Assembly (NCBI RefSeq): GCF_000368045.1
Contig: NZ_KB849235.1
Span: 717,922-781,921 of the forward strand
DNA from: Acinetobacter johnsonii CIP 64.6
Lineage (GTDB): Bacteria > Pseudomonadota > Gammaproteobacteria > Pseudomonadales > Moraxellaceae
Direction of reading: 5' to 3'
Length of the DNA stretch: 64,000 bases
Positions within the stretch are counted from its first letter, which is position 1. Each line of letters begins with the position of its first letter. Of the stretch, positions 8,931 to 17,491 are shown in pieces. Made by a program: the position numbers and the translations under genes. The notes below the pieces were generated by a model, which ran no database searches, was not told the DNA's origin, and saw nothing but the letters and a program-made list of their open reading frames with translations.

Positions 8931-8955
8931 AAAAGCCCTTAAATTTGGGCTTTTT
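8931..8955 (-). terminator. Terminator-like hairpin before mtgA end / upstream of ppk
   Basis: AAGCCC (8933-8938) pairs with GGGCTT (8947-8952) around an 8-base loop, with A-rich left and T-rich right flanks. It lies between mtgA and ppk, both on the minus strand. mtgA is downstream of ppk's promoter region only in map order; the two run in the same direction with mtgA farther from the window start, so the hairpin ends the mtgA transcript before the ppk promoter. Confidence 0.75.
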
Positions 8956-8968
8956 CACATCAATCAAA

Positions 8969-9643
8969 TTAAGGGATATCGCTATAGCGCATATACTTTC
9001 GAATCATGCGCTCACGGTTTTGTAACTTACGGTCATTTTGATGATCTTGGTAGTATTTCGGATTGGGTAAAATGGCCGCTAAAAAGACCGCCTGCTCTCG
9101 GCTTAAGCTACGTGAACTTTTACCAAAGTAGTGTTGGGTTGCAGCTTCCACGCCATAGATATTATCGCCAAACTCCACCGAGTTCAGATATACCTCTAAG
9201 ATGCGTTCTTTGCTCCACATCCGTTCCATCATCCAAGTTGCAACAGCTTCCTGACCTTTACGAATGAATGAACGCTTGTTATATAAAAATAAGTTTTTGG
9301 CCAATTGCTGAGAAATCGTCGAACCACCCGCAACCACTTTGCCCGTGTCATTATTACGTTCAAGCGCTGCTTGAATCCCATCCCAGTCAAAACCATGATG
9401 TTGCATAAATTTGCCATCTTCAGCCGCAACAATGGCTTTTTTCATGTACTCACTGATTTCGTCATAATCACGCCATTCATGTTGAATAGGCTTAGATGGC
9501 TCAGACCAATAATCAATCCGCATAAACATGGTGGTTTCCACTGGCTTGTAACGCCACCACGCTAGACTTGCAAAAATCCACAACTGTACCAAAAGCACGA
9601 AGCTGACAACGACTAACAAACTACGAACAATAAAAGCTTTCAT
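8969..9643 (-). CDS. mtgA: Monofunctional peptidoglycan glycosyltransferase
   Basis: MtgA polymerises lipid II into glycan strands at the outer face of the inner membrane. The 224-residue protein starts with one membrane anchor (about residues 8-30), then carries the GT51 domain. The catalytic Glu motif is AAEDGKFMQHHGFDW. Downstream signatures GGSTISQQLAKNLFL, RKGQEAV and ILEVYLNSVEFGDNIYGVEAA are intact. There is no transpeptidase domain, which separates it from class A PBPs. It lies upstream of ppk in the same direction, with a terminator between them. This mtgA-ppk neighbourhood is the one known from Acinetobacter ADP1. Confidence 0.96.
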   Translation of the reverse strand: MKAFIVRSLLVVVSFVLLVQLWIFASLAWWRYKPVETTMFMRIDYWSEPSKPIQHEWRDYDEISEYMKKAIVAAEDGKFMQHHGFDWDGIQAALERNNDTGKVVAGGSTISQQLAKNLFLYNKRSFIRKGQEAVATWMMERMWSKERILEVYLNSVEFGDNIYGVEAATQHYFGKSSRSLSREQAVFLAAILPNPKYYQDHQNDRKLQNRERMIRKYMRYSDIP

Positions 9644-9720
9644 GCCAGTGGCTTACTCCAAAAATCATTTTTATTCATGCTAAGCTTGGGCAAATATAGC
9701 AAAATTTTAGCAAGAATAGC

Positions 9721-10536
9721 ATGACCGAGCTTACACCTCCGCAAATCAAAACAAAATTTGACGTACATTTATGGTGGATTACCGCCGTCATTATTGCCGT
9801 GAATGTTGGGTTGTTTTTTTGGCAAGTCCTGCAGGGCATGGATGTCAGCAATCCAAGTACAGCCGATGCCATACGCTGGGGAGCAGACTATGCACCACTT
9901 ACCTTCTTGGCTGAACCGATGCGTTTATTGAGCAGTATGTTCTTTCATTTTGGCTTGGTTCACCTCATGTTGAACATGTGGGCGCTGTATATTTTTGGCA
10001 GTGTGCTGGAGCAAATGTTTGGACGTGTCTATTTTCTTGTGCTATATGTCCTTGCGGGCCTCATGGGTAGCTTGCTCAGTGGTTATATTGCCATTCAAGA
10101 CAGTTATGAACTAATTCGTGTGGGTTTAGCAAACCCTGAACTCTTGCCGCGTGTCGGTGCAGGGGCTTCAGGTGCCGTCATGGGACTGGGGGCAGCACTG
10201 ACGATTCTATCGCTACTGCCGATGCTCCCACAGCAACGTTTTATTTTAGATAAAAAGACTTTGCTCATCGTGATGGGAATCAACTTAGCCATGGGCTTTA
10301 TGATTTCAGGGATTAACAATGCCGCACATATTGGCGGCATGTTAATGGGTGCTATTTTGGCAGCACTTTGGTATCTCTCCCAAAAAACCCAACAGCGTTG
10401 GATTATGCCACTGAGCCTTGTTTTGGCGGCCTGCGGCTCGTATTGGTTTTACTTACACTGCCAAAATCTGGTAACCCACATTCAGCCCCTATGGTCTGAA
10501 GTATTAATGATGATGCGCCAACAGCTCAATTTCTAA
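9721..10536 (+). CDS. Rhomboid intramembrane serine protease (first of two)
   Basis: This 271-residue polytopic inner-membrane protease cleaves transmembrane helices. The catalytic Ser is S150 in GAGASGAVMG and the His is H203 in NAAHIGGM. The membrane-proximal HxxxN signature is VHLMLNMWALY. A long first hydrophobic segment (VIIAVNVGLFFWQVL) precedes the six-helix core, and about 45 residues follow the His. All elements of an active rhomboid are therefore present. It is divergent from mtgA, 77 bases away, and is followed convergently by the YbbAP-type exporter. A second, shorter rhomboid lies at 20508. The substrate cannot be read from the sequence. Confidence 0.92.
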   Translation: MTELTPPQIKTKFDVHLWWITAVIIAVNVGLFFWQVLQGMDVSNPSTADAIRWGADYAPLTFLAEPMRLLSSMFFHFGLVHLMLNMWALYIFGSVLEQMFGRVYFLVLYVLAGLMGSLLSGYIAIQDSYELIRVGLANPELLPRVGAGASGAVMGLGAALTILSLLPMLPQQRFILDKKTLLIVMGINLAMGFMISGINNAAHIGGMLMGAILAALWYLSQKTQQRWIMPLSLVLAACGSYWFYLHCQNLVTHIQPLWSEVLMMMRQQLNF

Positions 10537-10565
10537 GATTCAATTCTTCACACATAAGAGATCAA

Positions 10566-13055
10566 TCACGATTGATTGATCTCTCTCAAACTTTGTAAGG
10601 GTGGAATATCACTGAGATAACTTAAGCGATAACGCCCAATCAACGCACAAAGTACAGTCATAAAGAGCGGTAAAATGAGCCAGATTTCCCAGTGTGGCTG
10701 AATAGCTAAGCCCATGCGATAACATGCGACCGCACTTATCGCTTCAGCAAACAAACAAGAAACTACACCCGCCATAAAACCAATAAAGCCAATTTCTAAG
10801 CTAAGCATAGTTTTAAGTTTTTGCTTGGAACCCCCAAATGAGCGTAACAATGCGACTTCACGTTTACGCTCATCCATAAGTAAGTTCAGGCAAGCAATTA
10901 AAACCAAAATGCCCGAAATGCTCACTAAAACTGCAAGGATCGTGACAATCTGTACCAGTACCGTCACGATGCGCTTAATTTCATCTAAAATTAAACTGAC
11001 ATCAATAAAGACGGTATTGGAAAATTGTTGAATGATACTGACCAATTTCGCTTTGTCAGACTCAGGTACATAAAAACTGCCTAAATAACTGCCCGCATTT
11101 TCATCCATGGTCTGTGGCGCAAAAATAAAGAAGAAGTTTGGACTAAAACTTTCCCATTCCACGGTTCTTAAATTCGCCACTTTGGCATGAATAACGCCCT
11201 CTGGTAAGCTAAAGGTCAGTTGATCCCCCACTTTTATCCCAAGCTCTGTTGCGGTATTGGCTTCCACCGAAACTTGCCCTTTTGCTGTCAGTTTTGATAC
11301 TCCAGAGACAATTACATTGTCTTTAGGATAACTGTCTGCTTGGGTCAGATTTAATTCGCGGCGTAAGGAATTATTTTGCTTCACCAAATCCGTAGCAAAA
11401 GGCTGTCCATTTTTGGCAATCAGCCTGCCCCGAATATTCGGATAGAGCGGCGTACTGTTCCAATGGTTTTGTTCAATTTTCGCTTTTAACTCAGGCATGT
11501 CAAAAGGCGGTAAACCATATACAAACTGATTCGGCGTTCCTACAGGAATTTGCTGTTGCCAGCGCTCTAACAAATCAGTGCGTAGCACGGCTAAGACCGT
11601 AATTAAACTGAGCCCCAAAGCCAAAGCAGTAATCTGAAACGCAGTTTGGTAAGGCGTGCGGACATAGGCAGAAACCGCATTTTTCAAGCCGCGCAGGAAC
11701 TTCAAACTCAGCCAGACCACAACGTATAACACTGCACACAGAATAATAATCGCACCAATGACCATGGCTGTCAGCACCATGTTTTCAGTCAGAACAATAC
11801 TAAATAATACCAGACTTGCCGTGCCTGCAAGTAACATCCAAAACATAGACGAAACTGATTTTTCTTGACTGCGAATGACTCGGATCGGTGGGGTATTCAA
11901 CAGTTCCCAAAAACTCGGTAAGACAAAACCCAGAAGCACTACGGCACTGGTCAACATGGCAATCGGAATCGGCCCGAGCAACATATCCCAAGCTGAAAAC
12001 GCAATACTTAAGTGTGGAATCAGTTGTAACATCAGCTGTAACAGGCCATAGCCCAGGCCGACACCCACTGCACTCCCGACCAGCATGGCAAGCAAGAACA
12101 CCACACCCAACAAGCTGAGATAAGCCCAGAGAATTTGTGACTTCGCAGCCCCCATACAACGTAATAGCGCAATGTGATCTTGGTTTTGTTGCACAAAACG
12201 CTGACTGGTCAAAGCAATCGCAATTCCACATAGTAAAATCGTTAAGATATTCGCCAACTGCAAAAATGTGTCCAAATTTTCAATCGGTTTCATTAAACGG
12301 GTATTGCCCTCACTGGCATTACGTAAGCGTAAGCTGTTTTGTGGTTCTTCCGCATTAGGACTTTGAGTTGTCGCACTGACCTCTTCAGATGCTACATTCT
12401 GCTTCTTAAAATTTGCTTCAAACTGCTGGGTATCTTGTGTTGCACCTGCCATCAGTAAACGATAGTCAATACGACTACCGACTTGTATGGCATTGGTCTT
12501 GGCAATATCCGCTTCAGAAATAATCACCGTTGGCGAGAAACCTGAAAAGCCCAACTCTTGATTGGAATCATGCTCAATCAAGCCTGTCACCTTGAAAGTA
12601 CCATCTGCAATATTCAGCTGATCGCCCAGTTTAACCCGTAGCAAATCCATAGCACGCTGGCTCAACCAAACTTCACCTGAAGCAATATGCTTCGCAGCAG
12701 GCTGAATGCGTAACTCTCCACGCAGAGGAAAGGCTTGATCGATGGCTTTGACATTGACCATAACAAACTGATCATCGGTATATGCCATCGAACTAAAGAC
12801 AGTGACTTCGGATTGTTTTAAATTAAGAGCTGTCGCTTGCGCTTTCCATTTCGGATCGAGCTTTTGACTGTCCGTTAGAACCAAATCCCCTGCTAGCATC
12901 TCAGCGGCTTGAAGCGCTACGGCATTTTGAATTTGCTCATTACTAAACTTCAGCGCGGTCGTTGCACTGATCGCGAGAATCAACGCAATAATCAATAAAT
13001 ACACACCGCTACTTTTAAAACTTTGCTTCAGTAAGGGCTGAAATAGAGAATTCAT
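10566..13055 (-). CDS. ybbP: FtsX-like ABC transporter permease (YbbP type)
   Basis: This 829-residue membrane permease has the YbbP layout: one N-terminal helix, a periplasmic MacB-like region, three helices (about 265-385), a further hydrophobic pair near 405-460 and another helix at 470. A second periplasmic region follows, then three C-terminal helices with the FtsX signature (RKREVALLRSFGGSKQKL). Families of this kind export lipids or handle envelope stress rather than import nutrients. The start codon lies one base after the stop of the ATPase gene, so both are certainly cotranscribed. TesA is divergent next door, as in many proteobacteria. The substrate is unknown; a role with hydrophobic cargo is only inferred from the tesA link. 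Confidence 0.9.
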   Translation of the reverse strand: MNSLFQPLLKQSFKSSGVYLLIIALILAISATTALKFSNEQIQNAVALQAAEMLAGDLVLTDSQKLDPKWKAQATALNLKQSEVTVFSSMAYTDDQFVMVNVKAIDQAFPLRGELRIQPAAKHIASGEVWLSQRAMDLLRVKLGDQLNIADGTFKVTGLIEHDSNQELGFSGFSPTVIISEADIAKTNAIQVGSRIDYRLLMAGATQDTQQFEANFKKQNVASEEVSATTQSPNAEEPQNSLRLRNASEGNTRLMKPIENLDTFLQLANILTILLCGIAIALTSQRFVQQNQDHIALLRCMGAAKSQILWAYLSLLGVVFLLAMLVGSAVGVGLGYGLLQLMLQLIPHLSIAFSAWDMLLGPIPIAMLTSAVVLLGFVLPSFWELLNTPPIRVIRSQEKSVSSMFWMLLAGTASLVLFSIVLTENMVLTAMVIGAIIILCAVLYVVVWLSLKFLRGLKNAVSAYVRTPYQTAFQITALALGLSLITVLAVLRTDLLERWQQQIPVGTPNQFVYGLPPFDMPELKAKIEQNHWNSTPLYPNIRGRLIAKNGQPFATDLVKQNNSLRRELNLTQADSYPKDNVIVSGVSKLTAKGQVSVEANTATELGIKVGDQLTFSLPEGVIHAKVANLRTVEWESFSPNFFFIFAPQTMDENAGSYLGSFYVPESDKAKLVSIIQQFSNTVFIDVSLILDEIKRIVTVLVQIVTILAVLVSISGILVLIACLNLLMDERKREVALLRSFGGSKQKLKTMLSLEIGFIGFMAGVVSCLFAEAISAVACYRMGLAIQPHWEIWLILPLFMTVLCALIGRYRLSYLSDIPPLQSLREINQS

Positions 13056-13056
13056 T

Positions 13057-13785
13057 TTATCCTCCCGTTCGAGGATGTTCGATCAACTGACCATCGAGTA
13101 ATTCAAAATGGCGCTGGCACTGTTCTGCAAGCGTATGGTCATGCGTCACTAAAATCAGGGTCGTACCCAACTCACGGTTCAACTGAAACAATAGTTGCTC
13201 AATTTCTCGCGCAGTTTGACTGTCTAAGTTTCCTGTTGGTTCATCGGCAAAGATAATTTTTGGCTCAGCAATCAGCGCACGGGCAATTGCGACGCGCTGC
13301 TGCTCCCCACCCGAAAGTACCTTCGGTGTTTGGGTGGCCTGTCGCTCTAATCCAACCTTTTGCAACAAACTCAAAGCACGTTGCTCCGCTTCAGCGAAGT
13401 TAAATGATGGATGAAGCCGTAACGGCAGCATCACATTTTCAACAGCAGTCAGGTGTGGTAGCAGTTGAAAGGACTGAAACACAAAGCCAATATGCTTTAA
13501 ACGCACCTGTGCACGCTGTTCTTCATTGAGCTTGGAAATACTTTCACCACAAACGATTAACTCACCACCGCTAGCCTGATCTAAGGTCGCCAAAATACCC
13601 AGTAAGGTAGACTTTCCTGAACCTGAACGTCCTGTAATTGCGACTTGTTCACCTGCTGCGATGCTGAGACTCAAATCTGAGAAAATGGTCAGTTCTTTTT
13701 GCGGAAGTTTAATCTTTTGTGTCAGTTGCTGGGCAGAAATAATCACTTGTGGCATGATGCTTACATCACTATGAACTTGGGTCAT
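13057..13785 (-). CDS. ybbA: ABC transporter ATP-binding protein (YbbA type)
   Basis: This 242-residue ATPase powers the adjacent FtsX-like permease. The Walker A is GRSGSGKST, the Q-loop is VFQSFQLLPHLT, the signature is LSGGEQQRVAIARAL, the Walker B is IIFADEPTGNLD and the H-loop is LVTHDHTL. This is the MacB/LolD/YbbA subgroup pattern. The start at 13785 is only 11 bases from the divergent tesA start, leaving no room for promoters. An in-frame ATG at 13755 could be the real start, although its ribosome-binding site is poor. The GGGAT before 13785 is the better candidate. Two-gene operon with the permease. Confidence 0.95.
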   Translation of the reverse strand: MTQVHSDVSIMPQVIISAQQLTQKIKLPQKELTIFSDLSLSIAAGEQVAITGRSGSGKSTLLGILATLDQASGGELIVCGESISKLNEEQRAQVRLKHIGFVFQSFQLLPHLTAVENVMLPLRLHPSFNFAEAEQRALSLLQKVGLERQATQTPKVLSGGEQQRVAIARALIAEPKIIFADEPTGNLDSQTAREIEQLLFQLNRELGTTLILVTHDHTLAEQCQRHFELLDGQLIEHPRTGG

Positions 13786-13796
13786 AACATCCCTAT

Positions 13797-14438
13797 ATGC
13801 AAATATTCGTGCAAAATCGCAAATTTAAAAAATGTATCAGTTCATACTTGGTTTTGCTTGCACTGTGCTTAAGCCCCACTTGGGTTTTTGCAAAAACCGT
13901 GATGGTTTTAGGAGATAGCATTAGTGCAGGTTATGGCATAGAACCACAGCAAGCATGGGTAAATTTACTGCAAAAACGGTTAGACCAACAGTATCCGAAA
14001 CAACACAAAGTGGTCAATGCCAGTGTGAGTGGTGAAACCACCAGTGGTGCTTTGGCTCGTTTACCCAAACTGTTGCAAACGCATAAGCCAAATGTGGTGG
14101 TGATTGAGCTTGGCGGGAATGATGGGCTACGGGGTCAACCCCCTCAGATGATTCAAAAAAATTTAGCGCAATTGATTCAACAGAGTCAAAAAACCAATGC
14201 CACTGTGGTTGTCTTGGGAATGAAAATGCCACCAAACTATGGCACAGCCTATAGCAAGGCATTTGAAAATAATTACAAAGTAGTCAGTCAACAATACAAA
14301 GTTAAATTGCTGCCCTTTTTCTTAGAAGGTGTAGCGGGAAATAACAGCTTGATGCAAAAAGATTTGGTTCATCCAAATGGCAAGGCACAGCCTATTTTAT
14401 TAAATTTAGCTTATCCCTATATAAAAGGCGCTTTGTAA
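13797..14438 (+). CDS. tesA: Periplasmic SGNH esterase/thioesterase TesA
   Basis: TesA-type enzymes hydrolyse acyl-CoA thioesters, lysophospholipids and aryl esters in the periplasm. The N-terminus is a signal peptide (hydrophobic YLVLLALCLSP, cleavage near WVFA-K). The mature part has SGNH block I as GDSISAGYG, block III as GGNDGLRG and block V as DLVHPN. The 213-residue length is usual. The gene is divergent from ybbA with only 11 bases between the starts, so its promoter must overlap the other gene's coding sequence. The stop codon lies inside the terminator stem. Confidence 0.94.
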   Translation: MQIFVQNRKFKKCISSYLVLLALCLSPTWVFAKTVMVLGDSISAGYGIEPQQAWVNLLQKRLDQQYPKQHKVVNASVSGETTSGALARLPKLLQTHKPNVVVIELGGNDGLRGQPPQMIQKNLAQLIQQSQKTNATVVVLGMKMPPNYGTAYSKAFENNYKVVSQQYKVKLLPFFLEGVAGNNSLMQKDLVHPNGKAQPILLNLAYPYIKGAL

Positions 14439-14450
14439 AGCGCCTTTTAT
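14423..14450 (+). terminator. Terminator overlapping the tesA stop codon
   Basis: AAAAGGCGCTTT (14423-14434) pairs perfectly with AAAGCGCCTTTT (14437-14448). The two-base gap joins the arms, so the loop must open a few pairs. The tesA TAA is at 14436-14438, within the structure. It also faces the carbonic anhydrase gene and may serve both. Confidence 0.85.
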
Positions 14451-14468
14451 TCTGATCATATCCGCTGA

Positions 14469-15083
14469 TCAGAAGTCAAAAAAAACCACTTCACCACTTT
14501 CAAGTGAGTACTCAGCGCCAACCACTTGTAACTTGCCTTTGGCAATCAAACTTTCAAGCACAGCTGAGCCATGACGTAACTGATTTACAGAGGCAAATAC
14601 ATTTGAACGCACCGCGTGTTTAGACAGTTTGCATAAGTCATGTTTCAGTTCGGTTTGCATCAAGGTTTCAACCGAAGGACGGACACGGTTTACAATCGAC
14701 ATCAAGTTTGCAGATGGTGGGCTATCTGGGTTCATCAGGGTGTCAATGGTGGCTTGAATCGCACCACAGTGACTATGACCAAGAACCACAACGACCGCGC
14801 AGTCATAACGCTCAGCCGCAAACTCAACACTGCCAACTTGCGAAGGTGCAACCACATTTCCAGCAACACGAATGACGAACAAATCACCCAAGCCTTGGTC
14901 AAACACCATTTCTGCAGGCACACGAGAATCAGAACATCCGAGTACAATTGCAAATGGGTTTTGGTCTTCCGCCATCTCTGCTCGTTCTTGGTGAGACAAT
15001 TGCTTATGGTGGGTTGTCTCACCCGCTACAAAACGTTGGTTACCTTGTTTTAGACGGCTTAAAGCTTCTTGAGCTGTTAGCAT
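14469..15083 (-). CDS. Beta-class carbonic anhydrase
   Basis: This zinc enzyme interconverts carbon dioxide and bicarbonate in the cytoplasm. The Zn ligands are seen in CSDSR (Cys with the Asp-Arg dyad) and in HSHCGA (His and Cys). RVAGN and SVEFA are further family signatures. The frame is open upstream to 15209, but the start was set at the ATG at 15081-15083. It gives the normal 204-residue length and N-terminus (MLTAQEALSRLKQGN), and a GGGAAAGG stretch precedes it. It converges on tesA and is probably monocistronic. Confidence 0.93.
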   Translation of the reverse strand: MLTAQEALSRLKQGNQRFVAGETTHHKQLSHQERAEMAEDQNPFAIVLGCSDSRVPAEMVFDQGLGDLFVIRVAGNVVAPSQVGSVEFAAERYDCAVVVVLGHSHCGAIQATIDTLMNPDSPPSANLMSIVNRVRPSVETLMQTELKHDLCKLSKHAVRSNVFASVNQLRHGSAVLESLIAKGKLQVVGAEYSLESGEVVFFDF

Positions 15084-15393
15084 TCCCTTTCCCACCCGAT
15101 TGTTATTAAGTTGGACTAGTTTAATCCCAGCGAAATTGATTGTCACTTGCAAAAAACATAGCGGCTTCTTTTTTTGCTTAATTTTAAATTTGCATTTTAT
15201 CTCAAACAAATCGTTACGCAGTTCACACTTTATCCAAATGCAGTATATCCTTTCAAATAAATAATTAATGACATTTGCATGAAAGCTATTAGAATCAAAC
15301 AGACCTATAAATAAACATAAAAACTATTCAAAATCAGAGCATTTTTATCTTATTCGGTCAGTTTTTTCATTCATCTCCGTTTAAGGATGAACC
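15084..15393. other. 310-base AT-rich spacer between carbonic anhydrase and the lipase-like gene
   Basis: This is a divergent promoter region. No coding frame, RNA gene or strong hairpin is evident. An AAGGA ribosome-binding site lies at its right end before the hydrolase start. Confidence 0.5.
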
Positions 15394-16425
15394 ATGATGA
15401 TGCGCTTAAAATCCGTCTTGAAACAAAGTCTAAAGGCCAGTCTATTCGCTTTAGCTTTGTCATTTTCTTTCGCCAGCCATGCGGTCGAAAATACCATCAT
15501 CAAAGACAAACTCAGTTTACAAAGCTACCTTCTACAAGAACGCGTCACCGCCGGCTTAAAAACCAAAACACTTAAAGTGGATGATATCGTTTGGAGCTAT
15601 AACGAAGGCGGTGCCGTTGATAAGCCAACGATTTTGCTGATTCATGGTTTTGCTGGAAATCGAGACAATTGGAACCGTGTAGCACAGTTTCTAACGCCTT
15701 ATTACCACGTGGTTATCCCTGACCTTCCAACCAACGGCGACACCAAAGTCCCAGATGATTTTGATCTCTCTATGCCAAATGTCACAGAGCGACTCCGTCG
15801 TTTTGTTGAAGCTATTCATATACAAGATAAGCTGAATGTTGCAGGACATTCCATTGGTGGTTCAATTGCAACTCTATATGCCGCACAATACCCTTTTGAC
15901 ACGCAAAGTTTGTTTTTATTGAACAGTGCGGGCATTTATAAAAACGCCAACACCAACTATGCCAAAGACCCTCAATATTTAAAGCACTTGATTGTGAGCA
16001 AGCCGGGCGATTTGGATGATGTGATGCAACGTGTCATGCAAACCCCAATCAAAATGCCCTATTATTTAAAACGCGCCCAAGAAAAACAGTTAATTACTCA
16101 GGCTGAAAAAAACAGTAAAGTGATTGATCAATTGGTGACCTTGAACCGAATTTATACCACTGACTCCTTTGCTCGAGTGACCCGAAATATTGAAGCACCC
16201 ACCCTCATTTTGTGGGGTAAGCAGGACAAAATTATCAATGTCGAAGTGGCGAATGAGCTCAAATCCTTATTGAAACGTGCTGAAGCTCCTGTCATCCTTA
16301 ACAATGTTGGTCATATGCCACTTTTGGAGGCAGAACAAGCAGTTGCACAGCACTACCTGCCTTTTCTTGCAAAAACACAAAAGTTAAAAAATCCATTGGC
16401 TGATAAACTGATTCCACTAAATTAA
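15394..16425 (+). CDS. Secreted lipase-like alpha/beta hydrolase
   Basis: This 343-residue protein has a signal peptide (SLFALALSFSFASHA-V) and a complete alpha/beta-hydrolase fold. The oxyanion region is LLIHGFAGNRDNW, the nucleophile elbow is AGHSIGGS, the acid lies in ILWGKQDKI and the His in NNVGHMPLLE. It resembles the cold-active lipase group of Moraxella and Psychrobacter (family V). It is therefore likely a periplasmic or secreted esterase/lipase, but the chain-length preference cannot be judged. AAGGA stands about 11 bases before the first of three consecutive ATGs. The next gene starts 15 bases later and is probably cotranscribed; it is not a recognised lipase foldase. Confidence 0.86.
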   Translation: MMMRLKSVLKQSLKASLFALALSFSFASHAVENTIIKDKLSLQSYLLQERVTAGLKTKTLKVDDIVWSYNEGGAVDKPTILLIHGFAGNRDNWNRVAQFLTPYYHVVIPDLPTNGDTKVPDDFDLSMPNVTERLRRFVEAIHIQDKLNVAGHSIGGSIATLYAAQYPFDTQSLFLLNSAGIYKNANTNYAKDPQYLKHLIVSKPGDLDDVMQRVMQTPIKMPYYLKRAQEKQLITQAEKNSKVIDQLVTLNRIYTTDSFARVTRNIEAPTLILWGKQDKIINVEVANELKSLLKRAEAPVILNNVGHMPLLEAEQAVAQHYLPFLAKTQKLKNPLADKLIPLN

Positions 16426-16440
16426 TTTTGTTGAGTACGT

Positions 16441-17442
16441 ATGCAGAAACACCCGATGATTGAGCAACTCATTGAAGCTCATCTTAATTTTTTAGATCAT
16501 GAGTTTTCGCAAGCAAGTACCGTACAAAATGAATTCATCCTATTTTATCACTGGTTTAGAAAACAAACTTTGCAGCAACTGTGGAGCTTTGAAGACATCA
16601 ATGCGCTTTTGCAAAAACAAATCCTAGCCACACCTGCGACCGAGCATCTAATTTCACAAATTGCAGAGCACATCAAGTTTGCTTTAATTCATCCCATCAA
16701 TGAATCAACAAAAATTGCCGATGTGATTCCTGTACTTACCATCGACAAAATTGCGCAGTATGTCGCGAGTAAAAGTGGGCACCGTCAACGCCTGATTAAA
16801 ACTGTGGTAAATAACCCAGCTTTTTCAGCCATGATTACCCAGCTGATTCAACACTCGATTCAAGACTATTTGAACAACTCGGTGATGACTAAACGTGTGC
16901 CGGGTGTTTCTAGTTTTATGAAAATGGGCAAGTCCGTACTGGAAACCGTCACAGACTCAAACCTAAATGACACTATTGGGCATTATTTACAAAAGAACAT
17001 TTTAAAACTCAGTCAAATGAGCGAACAGGTGTTAAATCAAAACTTTAATGATGAAAAGCTATATCACTTTCAAGCCAACCTTTGGCACAAAATCAAAGAC
17101 ATGCCTTTATCAGTTTTGAAAAATTATATTGAAGTACAGGACTTAACTCAAACCGTCGCAATGGGTCACGAAATTTGGGCACACATGCGTCAAACCGACT
17201 ACCTCCAACAACAGGTGCATGACGGTGTTTACGCTTGGTACATTCGCAACCAAGAACGAACTTTTGATTTACTCCTACGTGACTTAAATATCGACGAAGC
17301 TTTAATTCAAAATGAACTTCAAGATTTGTTGAACCCTATTATTCAAGAGCTCATTCGTTCTGATTACTTACGTGATCGAGCACGCTATTATTTAGAACAG
17401 TTTTATTATTCTGACCAAGCACAGAGTATTTTAATCCCCTAA
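16441..17442 (+). CDS. Uncharacterised helical protein cotranscribed with the lipase-like gene
   Basis: I do not recognise this 333-residue protein. It has no signal peptide or membrane segment. It is mostly predicted helix, rich in Gln, Leu and Ile (IAQYVASKSGHRQRLI, QNELQDLLNPIIQELIR), with a strikingly charged, aromatic C-terminus (RDRARYYLEQFYYSDQ). It starts 15 bases after the hydrolase stop, and the two share one terminator. It is not similar to steroid-lipase chaperones (LifO), which need an N-terminal membrane anchor. A cytoplasmic partner or a regulatory role is possible, but nothing in the sequence proves it. Confidence 0.75.
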   Translation: MQKHPMIEQLIEAHLNFLDHEFSQASTVQNEFILFYHWFRKQTLQQLWSFEDINALLQKQILATPATEHLISQIAEHIKFALIHPINESTKIADVIPVLTIDKIAQYVASKSGHRQRLIKTVVNNPAFSAMITQLIQHSIQDYLNNSVMTKRVPGVSSFMKMGKSVLETVTDSNLNDTIGHYLQKNILKLSQMSEQVLNQNFNDEKLYHFQANLWHKIKDMPLSVLKNYIEVQDLTQTVAMGHEIWAHMRQTDYLQQQVHDGVYAWYIRNQERTFDLLLRDLNIDEALIQNELQDLLNPIIQELIRSDYLRDRARYYLEQFYYSDQAQSILIP

Positions 17443-17445
17443 ATA

Positions 17446-17475
17446 AAAAGACCCGTTGAAGAAACGGGTCTTTAA
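17446..17475. terminator. Terminator after the lipase operon and the TonB receptor gene
   Basis: AAAGACCCGTT pairs with AACGGGTCTTT around a short loop. A-rich and T-rich flanks make it bidirectional between converging genes. Confidence 0.88.
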
Positions 17476-17491
17476 TTCTAATTTCTATGTA

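Noticed and set aside
11800..12231. Long open frame in the minus strand inside the YbbP-like permease gene, plus one at 11888-12118 on plus
   Set aside because: They overlap a clearly better gene in another frame, have no ribosome-binding site and give Cys/Ser-rich or Pro/His-rich nonsense.
16441..17442. Lipase-specific foldase (LifO/LipB)
   Set aside because: It lacks the N-terminal membrane anchor and the RxxFDY-type motif of that family.
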